Below, in pieces: positions 34,395 to 45,844 of a stretch of DNA of 64,000 bases. This DNA is from Rhyzopertha dominica. Taxonomy: Eukaryota > Arthropoda > Insecta > Coleoptera > Bostrichidae. Position 1 is the first letter of the stretch. Each line of letters begins with the position of its first letter. The DNA lies in NCBI GenBank assembly GCA_025024175.1, contig QCXZ01000137.1:3968001-4032000 (forward strand). Reading direction: 5' to 3'. The translations under genes were made by a program, and so were the position numbers. The notes under the pieces were generated by a model. The model saw nothing but the letters and a program-made list of their open reading frames with translations, was not told the origin of the DNA and made no database searches.

Positions 34395-34555
34395 GGTCAA
34401 ATANGAGTTCTGGATGAAAATTGTGAAATATATTTGCCTATAAATTATACTGTATTTACAATTTTGTAAATAAGACAACTTTAGGTGTACACACATAACT
34501 AACCAGCTAAATGTATGGGAAATTGAAAGGGCCCAGAATTGGCAACCCAAGTCCA
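34395..34555. repeat. Unoccupied relative of the DD41D copy 2 insertion site
   Basis: Aligns to the left flank (27,945-28,008) and right flank (30,290-30,390) of copy 2 with no element between. The junction is TA at 34,457-34,458. One N lies at 34,404. Confidence 0.65.
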
Positions 34556-35840
34556 GGACTTCGTTTCAGAAGTAGATAGAGCAATAAAACATTATTTGCA
34601 AGAATAGTTGGGATTTTATCTCAAAAAATGGTTTTTTTGTTAGGCTGCTTTCACAAATGTATTAATCTCAGATGCCAATCTGCTTATTCGTAAAGGAAGA
34701 ATTGTCTCTTGATCTGGATGATTTTTTCAGATCGCTATCGCTGTGTACTTATTAAGGTTCTCGATTTATTCTCTCGTGTAGATTTGGATGATTCTATTAA
34801 CTTGTAGGTGTTTTGAATAAATTTCGCCTTTTATGCAATATATTACCAAAGGGCTCCTTGACTTTTCAGTGGTAACAATTAAAGAAGACATCATCTCATC
34901 GACACACGCGAAAAATCCGTCCGGCATTTCCTCCAGAATCCAGCTAAGGACTACATCCCTAACGTCCTAATAATCCCACTCGCTACCAGCGCAAAACCCT
35001 CGACTATTAGATTAGCTTTTCTTTCCGTATCTTGGAGGGGCGGTATAGCCTGTCGCGCTGGGTTACGGAGAACGACAAGCAGGGCGAAGACAGAATTTTT
35101 TGCTCCCTTAAAAATGCCCCATCAGCAATTGTAATGCAAAAAACGGAACGGCTCGGGCGGAGTGGAAAACTTGCTAATTTCGCTTTTTTAGGAAACAGGG
35201 CGACAATGGGAGGACCGTGGAGGTTGGTGGGGTGGTTACACTGTGAATATCGGCTTTCTCGAAGGAGTCTGCACAATTTATTTTGTTTTTCTCGCACATT
35301 AGTCTGGTGAACGTTTCATCAGATCGAAACAGGGTTGCAAGGTGCAAAAATCAACCAAACCTTTCAGTCAAGACTGACGGAGCGGTTTTCAGCAGTTGTA
35401 GTGACCTAAAGGATAAATTGAAGAGACTGTTAAAAATAGAGCTTCTTGATTTGTTCTTATTGAACTGAATAATGTCGATGCTCCCAACATTATGCTTTGA
35501 ACGTAAAAGTACTTCTTCTGTTCACTGCACAGAAAGACTCACACTGTGAAGCGAAGTGAAGAAATCTGATAATTTAGCAGGGAATTGCCTACCGAAAAGT
35601 TTGTAAGAATATGCTTCAAATGCCATCCAGCAATACAATTTGAGAAATAATGTTCAATTAAATTAAATGAACAATGATCAACAACATTATATGGATACGC
35701 CTATGTATACGAGGTGATTCACTGTAGTGCAGCTTTATATATTCTTTATTTTGACAGTTAATGCAACAGAGGGTACCTTCTGTTAGGTAATCCGGTAGTT
35801 CATACTTCAAAAAGTCTAGATAGCTTCGTCCTTAGTGTAC
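34556..35840. other. Unassigned; GC-richer patch at 35,000-35,290
   Basis: The patch is open for ~95 codons on both strands, without recognised motifs or clear splice sites. The remainder is AT-rich. Confidence 0.35.
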
Positions 35841-37190
35841 CTTCATAGAATTTTGATTAATAATTCAAACCATATATTGACTTCCCAGATATTTTGAAAG
35901 AGTAGATTTTTTTGTGCCACAAGACTTGTGAACAGCAGTCGTTTGACCACATTATGTTCATCAAGATAGCTGTGTCCGATGCAACTGCTAACTATGCTAC
36001 GAAATAAGGACATCTTTAAAATATCTACCTCCGTCATTATCTACACTGACTAGAGTTAAAAACAGTTCTTTTTTTGAAGAATTTGCACTCAGTACATCAA
36101 TACAATCACACAAATGATTTACCTATATTTTTAAACAGGAAAATAGCGTCATTTAACTTACGTCTTTCGCAGAGTTTCAGAATATTGAAACTAGACTAGT
36201 GAAATATACGAAATATCAAAACGGTAGACTCGATGCATTTTATAATACAGAAATCTTAAAAACTTTTTTGCACCCTTTTAATTTCGTCAATGTAACACAT
36301 ACAATAAGGCGACCATATAATTGAGTTGTATTCCAATAAACTGCACACAAACGTAATATACAAAATTGGAAAAGTGCTAATATCTTAAAAATTACATGAA
36401 TTTCTAATTATAAAACCTATATGTCCTGTTTACGATACTTCGAATTTGTCCACTAAATGACAAGTTCCTGTCAAATATAATCCTTAAATCTTTAGCCTCA
36501 TTTTTTATTTTAAATTATAGCCATTAATATTATACAAATACACAATTATATATTTTTTGATTATATAAGATATGGAAAAGCATTTCTCGATGTTCATTTT
36601 CAAGCAGTTATTTTTACACCAAATGCAGTCTGATATGGTGTTAATTTCTTTATAAATATCAAAATCAGTAGTTGGGTTTGGTAGTATGTGACAAACTCCA
36701 GAACGTAAAAAAATGATTCCAAGTTCGACCCCTGAGGTACGCCATTTTTGTTTAAAATACTTTTGCATTTGGCCCTTGTACACAACATACTGACGCCTGT
36801 CAGCTAAGTAAGAAGCAAATAGCGTAAGTAGAGGTTTGCTTAATTAAAAATAATGCATTTTCCTCAGTAGTACGTTATGATGCACTGAATCAAATGCTTT
36901 TGCAAAATCTGTGTAAATTGTATCTACTTTATTAAAAGATTTACATAAGCTCTCTATAGAGTTAATTAAGTTTGTTGCAAATGATCGCTTTGGCATAAAA
37001 CCATGTTGGTTGAGTTAATGTGAAAAAAAATCTTATCGTAATTAATCATTTCAAATATTTTACTAGGAACAGATGAAAGAGCTATTGGCCTATAGTTTTG
37101 AATATTGTTTTCGTCAGCACTTTTATGAATTGGAAATATATTACGCACATGTTGAATAGTCATTTTTACAGTTGTGCCTATTTTGATTGT
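35840..37190 (-). pseudogene. LINE reverse transcriptase relic, heavily decayed
   Basis: On the - strand the blocks are HVRNIFPIHKSADENNIQNY with YRPIALSSVPSKIFE near 37,070-37,150, then NGVPQGSNLES near 36,730, then a tail reading SYLDEHNVVKRLLF near 35,940. The YxDD box is not recognisable. Multiple frameshifts are present. Same general Jockey/CR1 group as its neighbours. Confidence 0.65.
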
Positions 37191-38599
37191 TTTTTTAGTT
37201 ACCCGTTTCCAGGTTATTTTCGAATTTTTGCATTTTTTACTTCATCTACACTGTATGCAGTTATACTTTTATAACTCGGGGGAAATAAATTCTTCATGTC
37301 TTTCGTCATCCCCGTGGTCTTGCCTCTAAAAAAGCTACATCGCTTCGCATCCCTTTCCCTTTCGCTGAACATCGATACTATTTTCGACGCCCGAAGGTGT
37401 TCGCCTCGTGCGTGCGGTGGCGCGCGCGTTCCTACCGTCCCGACGCCGGCGGCAGTAGCGCCGCGGCGGCTGGCGATGCCGTTTCCGAAGACCGCGCGTC
37501 GCGCTTGGTACCGACCATTCAACGCGGGAATCATACCAGNGGAAGGTTGGTGNGGTGTTGTGGATGGTGCTTTAAAAAAATATGCGCGAAGTGGATCGAA
37601 GATTGTGGTAGTTGTAGTTTTCGTGATTAGAGAGCGGTTGGTGCTGTAAAAATTTTAGACTGAAGATTATTTTTTTAAAATTTTGAAGGGAATTGGTAAA
37701 TTTATGGAGATTTCATGCTCGATTTTTATGCTTCGAATAGCTGTCACCTCACATAAACGTTTTATTTACCATTGTAAAGGTTAATCAGCATACTTAACGA
37801 GTTTTGGTACTATTAATCTTCTATGAAAAATAAGCACCGTTGCCATAACCTTTTTTCAGTGGCAGTTTAGAAATGACATTGATAGAACGTCCTCTTATTT
37901 GTTTATTTGTTGTAGTGGCCTACGTCATTAACTACCTTATTCAAGAAAAAATACATAAAATTTGGAGATACAGGAGTTGGTCAGAATTATAGCCACCATA
38001 CTTTTTTTTTACTAGATTTAAGCCATTTATAGAATCATAATTACATATATACTTATCCATTATCCATATGTTTTTTTTTGTGTGGATTAGAGGTGATTTA
38101 GAATTCATAACACCAGTCTTCGATTTTTCAACATTGACATTTATCTTAAGTACGATCTTGACTTCTTTCTGAAGGACTTGAAGAGGTAGGACTTGGATTT
38201 TTCAGCAATTGCCATCTTGCTGGACAGTAATTCTTCAATATACCTACATTTTCAATATTGATTTCAGCAACGATAACTTGGTCAGCATTCAAGAGACAGT
38301 AAACCGTTCATCCACTTGAAAAAGTAGGACAGTAGCGTCTCTTTTCTAATTCCTCCTTCTCCTATGTCCTTTTTTTTCCTCCAGTTGTCGAATTTCACCA
38401 ACTCCTTCTAGTATACCCTCTTGCTTTCCACTAAATTATAGTCGATTTGAAGAAATTTGCAGCATTGTAACTTGTAAGTAACGTTGGTGTTGTTGACAAA
38501 TAAACAAAAGCATTTCCTAGAAACGACTTTCTAGACTCTACTCAAAAGTACTCTCGATAAAAATAAATATGTGAAAGCTGACGGTTTTTGAAATCCCAT
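37191..38599. other. Unassigned; CG-rich island at 37,290-37,640
   Basis: The island has the highest CG density of the window around 37,390-37,520. It is open in two + frames and one - frame, giving Arg/Ala/Pro-rich peptides with no recognised domain. Ns lie at 37,540 and 37,553. It may be a promoter or 5' leader. Confidence 0.4.
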
Positions 38600-39110
38600 A
38601 ATTGACTTTGATTTAAGTACATAATACACTACAAAGTTTTCAATTCGAAGAATTCTAGCATAGTGTATATCGGGTTATCTAAAAGTAAACCCTTCAGTTG
38701 TTTCTTTAATTTTGCAGTGCCCATGTCCTTTCAACTGTCAGGTAACTTGTTATAAAGATGTAGGTTCAGGGACTTAGTTTCGGTAGTTACCAACTAAGAG
38801 ATTTTGCTGTGTTCTGATGTGGTGTTGGTGTGTCCCTCTCGTCTGAAACTGGTGTTTAATGTAATGCTGTACTTCTTAAATAATGGTTTGCATGGACATG
38901 CCTGAGGAGCTCCTTTCGGAACACGAACGGCTTTTTTCTGTAGACGCAATGTCTTCTTTGCCTGAGCAGAATTTGCGCATCTTTTAATGATGTATAGGAA
39001 GTTCGAATGGAACATTGCGTTGTAAGTGATTAGTGCAGTTTCACAGTTGACAGTTTTTTCGGATACGCCTAATTGCATAGATCACTTTGCTAAGTTTGCT
39101 GGCCAGTTCA
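38600..39110 (-). pseudogene. LINE reverse transcriptase C-terminal fragment
   Basis: Only the region after the polymerase core remains: LITYNAMFHSNFLYI, KTLRLQKKAVRVPKG, CKPLFKKYSITLN, then after a frameshift LNLHLYNKLPDSLK. These match the thumb/tail of R1/Jockey/CR1-type elements. No catalytic motif is present. Confidence 0.65.
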
Positions 39111-40732
39111 TCACAGTGTGTTCTCCATGTCAATCTCATAACGTATAATTAACAACTATGATTACCTAATCTTAAAACATATGTATGTTATTGATAAATC
39201 TTAACCATTTGACACTGTAATGCAGAAAAGGATTATTTAGAAACCACAAAATCCCATTTGCGGATTAAAATTACATCAGCCTGTATGTGTCTGACGCATT
39301 TTGCTCCATGCGCTGCGATCTGTCCCATAATTTTGCTGAAAACGCAGAAATAGTTGTAAGTCTAGCAGCTGTGTGGGTTTTGGTGGTATTTTATGACTTG
39401 GCACTGCCATTCGTGTTGAGAAATTTGTCATTCACACTCTTAGCTAAACTACTAAGTTTCACGTTAGATCTTGCGGTTCCGGATTTCATCAGTGAAGGCA
39501 AAACTATAAAAAGCAAATAATGATTTGATCCTTCAGGTTTTGCCTCGAGAAAAAGATTTTTATTTATAAAGAATTCGAGAGCCAGTGTGCGCTAATGCGT
39601 TTGTGGTATAGCTACTTAAGGAAGTATAAAAATAGTTTGTGGTTTGGCAGGTATTCGTTTTTTCCTGGTGACGTTCTTTTGGCATTTGTCTTTAAGGCTC
39701 CCATGTGTTACAGTTACAAAATTGAGCATACAAAGTTTTCAGTCGGTTTTGTCACCTTCACTGCATAATAATTTCTTCTAGAAGAAATCAGACAAAATTT
39801 TGTCTTTTGTCTTGCTTTCATTTTGTAAATGTAGAGCATTCATTTTTGTTGATGGCTTGCTTTTAACTTTAACCCTGGGAATGTGCCTCTTCCCAACAGT
39901 TCTCCTTCAAATTCAGTGTTTATTATAGAAATTGGCGATTAAAAAGGTAATCACCAATTTGTATATTTGATGTGAACTTTAAGAATCTAGACCCTTCAAG
40001 ACTTCTCTTTAGACATTTGGGGTGAATCCAATATTGCACATAAATTATGGAAGAATTCTTAAGACTACATAATTTCTTGACTGGTGAAAACATTAATAAC
40101 ACAAATATATTTGAGTATCCCTTTCATTGCTGTATATATTTAGTAGAAGGTTATACTATATACTATTTACTATGAAAACTTTCGCTCTAGTACCAGGCGC
40201 ACCAACAATTATTCTATTTTCATTTACAAAGAGCATTTATGGTTAAAATAGTAACCTAAAATATAGTTCATTTGTGGATTACTTGTATAATATTACTATT
40301 AATAAAATTTGCTCTAAATATACCATTTAGTTATAGGCAGATTTGTGAAATTCTTGTGATTACTCACACGTTTTCAAAAATGTCGGCCAGTCAGCTTTCA
40401 TTTATCGTAACAAATATTGGAAGAAAAAAATGTAATGTGCCAAGCTGAAATGTAAATAATTTTGGATTCTATGGTTAATTTAAGTAATTTTAGTAACTTC
40501 AAATACAGCAAACGCTGAAAATATATTTGGCATTCCGAGAGGGCTATTCGTATTTCGTTAAATATCTGCAGGGTGGTTATAATTGCTGATTGCATTTAGT
40601 CAAATCAATTTTTGTGACTGTATTAAGTTAAAGATGCGTCAACTGCTGCGGTTATTAGCGCTATATGTTACACAGTAAAATTATAGGTGTGATTTACCAT
40701 ACCAGTTTGTGAGAGTACTCAGACAAAGGTTA
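39111..40732. other. Unassigned
   Basis: AT-rich. A 77-codon + frame (39,287-39,520) is hydrophobic but has no start ATG at its beginning and no recognised motif. Confidence 0.35.
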
Positions 40733-40740
40733 TCTCTGAG
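40733..40740. repeat. hAT 8-bp target-site duplication, left
   Basis: TCTCTGAG, identical to 42,527-42,534. Confidence 0.9.
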
Positions 40741-42526
40741 CAAGGGCGGATCCAGCTTTAAAACCAGGGGGGGGTCACCTAGTCAGGAAAGGCTACAATT
40801 TCATTGAAATAATCTAATTGAAAAAGAAATAGTATTTTATTATTATAAGTCTAAATAATTTTAATCAAATAGCAAAATTAATTTTTCGTTTTTTCTTCTC
40901 GAAAAACGAATTGTGACTTTAATCCACTTCAGTCGGTATGTTTCTCTAAACGCGGAGTCCAGTTCAAAAAATCAGAAATTCATTGAGTGCACAAATGAAA
41001 CTGACAATCACGTGTTGCTTTTTATCTCATTAAAGAAATGAATTCGGATTTTAGTAATGGTGAAAACAATCAATGGTAAAAAAATAAAATCGTCACAGGT
41101 AAGGCACTAAGGGTTGACATTCATTAATTATTAGCTGTGCTTTCGTTTTTATTAGCAAATTTACAAAAACAAGTCATCTTTTATACAAAGAACACGATAT
41201 CAAAGCACTACGTGACACACGATAGATTAAAATATAACCTCCTTTAGACTTTTTAGGATTACATCATTCAATATGGCTTCCGACGGGCAGGCAATGCGCG
41301 CATAGGAAACCGTAGAAACTTAAAACGTACTGCTAAAGTTGGGTCGTTCTTGAGCGAATCGTTCGATTTTAACAATTCATGCCTTGGTTCGTTTGATTCG
41401 ACTACAGCTAATTAATCAATCGTTTAAACTTGAATTACGGTTGATGCATGATGCACAAAAAAACCCTAAATCAATTAAGAATAACATAGTTATGCCGTTT
41501 GAGAAATGCGGAATGTAAGACTTGTTTACCTGTTTTCTACGAGAATAATGCGGTTTGCAACTGTATTCTCAACTAATGTAAACGGCGATTAATATCAAGT
41601 TGTCATGGACGGAAAGACGTCGAAACATATGGTTTATCTTTTGTGTCCCAAAGAAGTAGAAAAATCTTTTGGTTACCCCGATTACTTACTAATATATGTT
41701 AAACAAGTATGTGATCCAGATATCAAAAAAATTTTTATGAAATTTTAAAAATTTTAATGTATTCTACTAATGGAAAATCAACAAAACGGAGAAATTAGAT
41801 ACAAATTAATTACTATTTTAGTTTTAGCATGTACCTAATAGACTTTAGCTATATAATATACTCATCTATATTTTCTACTCAAAAATCTACGCCAAAGTGC
41901 TTTATTTAGAAAATTAAATATTACTCGTAAATACCCAACACTGAAACAAAGGTATAATAATTATCAGCAAATACCAAACCATTATAATTCTACTATACAT
42001 ACTGATTTGTTAAGTATTATTTTTTATCGTTAAAGCAATAGTAAATAAAAAAAATCAAAAAGTGAACACTGCTACAGTTACTGGTTACGGTACGCACGTT
42101 ACAACTCTCTTTAACAAGGTCTTACAGCTCGGTAACTCGTTTTTGGTAATGATTCATGAACTTTTTGAATGATTCGAATCTACGCGATTGAAGGAATGAT
42201 TTGATTCGAATCAAAAGTCTCAGCTCTAGTGATTGACATTAGTATTAAGTAATGGGATTTCTATGACAGAGCGTTTTTATGTATACCCTTCCATCGACAT
42301 TTCGAAAGTCACGTGTTCTAAACAGCTAAACTGTCCAACGCTATCATACAATTTTCCCCCAAAATTATGTTGCCACTTGTTACTCTGGGAATAAATTGCG
42401 ACGTTGTAATTTTTTTATTAAAACGGATAATAGTGCGTGTTGTTGGTGGATGTAGGCACTCGCCATCATAGAAAGTACTACACCCAGCCCATGACCCCCA
42501 TGACCCCCCCCCTGGATCCTCCCTTG
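40741..42526. mobile_element. Non-autonomous hAT element, 1,786 bp
   Basis: The left end CAAGGGCGGATCCAG and the inverted right end CAAGGGAGGATCCAG form a 15-bp terminal repeat with one mismatch, and both ends carry CCAGGGGGGGGTCA just inside. The 8-bp sequence TCTCTGAG is duplicated perfectly at 40,733-40,740 and 42,527-42,534. Eight-bp duplications with CAxGGGCGGATCCAG-like ends are typical of hAT elements. No transposase is encoded. A second pair of hAT-like ends lies inside, at about 41,334-42,229. Confidence 0.9.
41334..42229. mobile_element. Possible second hAT-like element nested inside
   Basis: The left TAAAGTTGGGTCGTTC and inverted right TAGAGCTGAGACTTTTG ends are similar but imperfect, with GATTCGAATC-type repeats near both. 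The flanking 8-mers do not match, so a target duplication is not supported. Confidence 0.35.
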
Positions 42527-42534
42527 TCTCTGAG
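42527..42534. repeat. hAT 8-bp target-site duplication, right
   Basis: TCTCTGAG, identical to 40,733-40,740. Confidence 0.9.
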
Positions 42535-45391
42535 TTTGTATCTGAAATTTTCTCGTACAGTTTGATTAAAGCTGAACTTCTTTTGGGTAGCTTTGATACT
42601 GTTGTAGTGCAGTTATCTTAATTCTGTATGTAATAGCGATCATCTAAAATTAAAATGGCAGCTGTAATTTAGAACTAGTTTTTGTTAATTTAAATGAATA
42701 AAAGTTTATGGCTCCTTACGAAATTTATATCATTTAAATGTAGGCAATGAATTTTACTGTTTTCAGAATCATGTTTGTTAGAACTGTTTTCTGGGTACAC
42801 TGTCACAAGTTTTTAAAGCAATTTTGCCACATTTGCCATACTAACACTAGGTAAATAAAAAATGGTCGTTCGATAATTTTAAATAAGACACAGTTGCGGA
42901 ATAGCTGTAAAATGTCATATATAAAGTATGTAGATTTAATTTTGCACCACTGCAATAGAAAATTAACATATTGTGCGATTTCAAATAAAGTTGACTGAAT
43001 GTAATGAGTAATTATTACCACCCTGTAGATATTAAACAAATTAAAAGCATTGCTAAATTGTATATTAATTGTTACATTTCAGTATTCGTTGCATTTCAAT
43101 TTACCATACTTTTAAGTGATTGATGTAGATGTTTTTTTTTATAAAAATCTAGATATCTATAGAACAGATTATTTTATATGTACAGGGTGTTCCATTTAAA
43201 ATAAGTCACCGGCTATGCATTAATTATTAATTATTTTATTGGTCCTTGCAGGTCCAAAGTCAAGCAGCATATTACTATCTAATATTTGTATGTGGTCGAA
43301 TAGACAGTTTTGTATTGCATCCTGATTAAATGTATTTTTTTAACCTTACAAAAATTCACATCAAGTGTTTTCATTGCCCAGCAGTAAGTTGTTAGTTTGC
43401 GCTACAAATGTACTAACAGGTACACTCACATAGGAACAGCATAACAAACATTGCAGAAACATAAATAATTTAGGCAGCACTTAAAATAATAAATTCCCTG
43501 ACGGTAGGACAAGTAAACAGACTACTATTACTTAACACGTTGCTACATAGTGTTTGATTTATCTGAACGTGCCAGTATCAAATGTCTTTAAAATTAGACG
43601 GGCCTAATTTAAATAACATTCGTACAAATCCTCGACTACAGTGAGTGTCTCCTTTTAAATTTACAGGTTGCTTAACTTTGTCTTATTTTCGATGATTTTA
43701 TGGGTAATCTTAGATATCAAAGATAAAAGATTCTGTTTTCTCTGTAAGTCTATATTAATACATTTCAATAGACCCAGTGTAGATTAATAAATTAAATTAA
43801 GCGAAAAGCCATCTATCCCACACGAATTTATTGAACTTGGCAGTAAAACCGCTGATATCTTAATATACCAATTTGATATGGCACTCAGACTGCGCCAGAG
43901 CAACAAGTTGTTAGTAAGTAATCGTTAATATTAATAAAGAGTTGCGGATAAAACTTATGGGTCGTAAAATTCTCGAGTGTACGTATTAAACAGCTTTTTT
44001 GTCGCCATAGTTAAGATCGTATCGAGGTATTCTCACTATAAATGTTATGTCGTGCAGCTGCTAACGGTTATCAACAGTGTTTGTTAATAAGAGCGTTAAA
44101 AAATTAATTAGTTGCTGACTGTTTCTGAAAGTGAAAGTGAGTATATTTTGAATCCGAAAATCTATATTTTTATGCCTTTTAGTTAAACAGTCGTAAGTCC
44201 AAATTTTCAAAAAATGGAGTTAAATTGTTTTGCACCCCTGTTCATTGGTTTTTACAATAATGTACCGATTTTACAGTAAGGTGAACTAGCAGAATTGCAA
44301 GATATCTGAAACCATCGTAATTACGCTAATTTTAATACACCGTTCACTTACGACTTATCTGTTTCTTTTTTATAGAAGTAAAGAACGGTGAGTGCTACCA
44401 TAAATAGGTAAGAAGTATATAATTTTATCTGGGCCAGTCATTACTACAAAAAAGTGGCTCCTTTTGAATAAAAGTTAGTAGAATAATATAGTTTGTGTGT
44501 TATAAGTGATACAGTACTTTCATGATATTATAGAAATTAAGCTTGATTCTTAATTCCGGCTATATTTTTATTTGAAATATAGACATAGGTATGAGTGTGG
44601 AATAACTCAAAAATTCCAAAAAATAGCAACAACTGGTATCTGCAAACGAAAACTTTTTGTTCAGTGATATAGTCGAAATTTTTGTTATTTATGGAACTGT
44701 CTTCTTTAAATCAATATATTCAACGAGTGCTTGTTGCAGTCAGAAGGACCATAAAGTACCAGTAGGCTTAATTTCACGTTGCTCCCTCTAATAATTTTTT
44801 GAGACATCATATGGATGGGTTACATGTGTCATATTATAAATTGAACGTTTGTTTGCTTACCTTTCTATGCAACTCTTGAACGTCATTAAATAATCATTTT
44901 TCCAGTTGTTCCCATTTTGATGGTTTTTTATGTCAATGACATCGTGGTTGGATATCTTGGATAAGACAAGCTTGAATGACACAGAAAAATGCATAAGTTC
45001 TAGTAGGAAATATTTGTTGACATCATATCAAGCGTGTTTTCAAATTTTTGCAAATAGTTCTCATTTTGAATTGCATGCGTTACTCTGTTTAATTAAAACA
45101 TCAGGAATTGAACAATTCACCAGGAAAATGCTATAAAAGAAATAGTACTCAAGTGTACTTAAATGTCAAGCAAATGCTTTAAACTGAGAAAATGACACAT
45201 CAGAAGCAATTATTATAGATTGGAGACACAAAAGTATCTTTAAAAGCTAGCCACTCATTAATCTGACTGCTAGATGAATATAGTTTAATTGTATAAAACA
45301 ATGTAAGTAATCTGTAGACACATTAGACGTTTCCATTGTTTTTGAGTACATTGGCACTTCGAAAAATGTAAAATATACCTACTGATAAAAC
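42535..45391. other. Unassigned, intron-like
   Basis: No coding motif was found. A lone ACAGGGTGTTCCATTTAAAA terminus at about 43,181-43,201 resembles a mariner/MITE end common in insects. At 44,374 a strong acceptor (TTTCTTTTTTATAG) is followed after 12 nt by GTGAGT, a weak microexon candidate. Confidence 0.35.
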
Positions 45392-45404
45392 AAATTTGAC
45401 ATAT
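45392..45404. repeat. 13-bp direct repeat, left
   Basis: AAATTTGACATAT, identical to 45,832-45,844, immediately abutting the first inverted-repeat arm. Confidence 0.8.
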
Positions 45405-45831
45405 AAGTAAGAATTTAGATGGCAATGGCATCTGTCAGCACCAGCATCTTGTCTGGACCGCAACCAACTGCAGATAGATCTATTTCGCTATCATTATAGC
45501 TCATCAGTGCAGTTTAATGTGTGTCGGTTCTTGCCCGCTTGCAAAAAGTGCCGTGGGGGCCTGCTGTCAAATTGAAATATGCAGGTGCATGCCAATTTGT
45601 CAGGCTAAAGGTCACTTCCTTTAGGAAGTAGTACCCGTCATGGCAGCTAGGTGGCATTGCCATCTAAATTCTTACTTGCATCATACCATTGCTTTGGTAT
45701 ATAGGCAAAACCAGTTCTATGCCGTGCTGTCTGTACTAGACTTAAACTGCACTGATGATCTATAATGATAGCGAAATAGATCTATCTGCAGTTGGTTGCG
45801 GTGCAGACATCACAGCATAGACATGCATTTT
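45405..45831. mobile_element. 427-bp unit with interlocked inverted repeats and 13-bp TSD
   Basis: The unit is bounded by a perfect 13-bp direct repeat (45,392-45,404 and 45,832-45,844). Inside are two inverted-repeat pairs in the order A-B-A'-B'. Pair A is 23 bp, perfect (45,405-45,427 with 45,655-45,677). Pair B is 59 bp with one mismatch (45,458-45,516 with 45,743-45,801). A small hairpin ACTTCCTTTAGGAAGT lies between. It has no coding capacity. The direct repeat suggests insertion as one piece. I know no family with this topology. Confidence 0.75.
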
Positions 45832-45844
45832 AAATTTGACATAT
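45832..45844. repeat. 13-bp direct repeat, right
   Basis: AAATTTGACATAT, second copy. Confidence 0.8.

Noticed and set aside
35007..35310. Overlapping ~95-codon frames on both strands
   Set aside because: Both strands are open because of base composition; no motif or splice sites favour either.
37214..37649. Arg/Pro-rich frames in the CG-rich island
   Set aside because: Three mutually overlapping frames of similar quality and ambiguous bases; no domain recognised.
42170..42205. GATTCGAATC repeats resembling a tRNA B box
   Set aside because: No A box or cloverleaf is present; they belong to the inner hAT-like inverted ends.
45541..45660. Pol III-like boxes (TGGC...GG and GGTTC) within the 427-bp unit, suggesting a tRNA-derived SINE
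   Set aside because: The boxes are in the wrong order and poor matches, and there is no tRNA fold.
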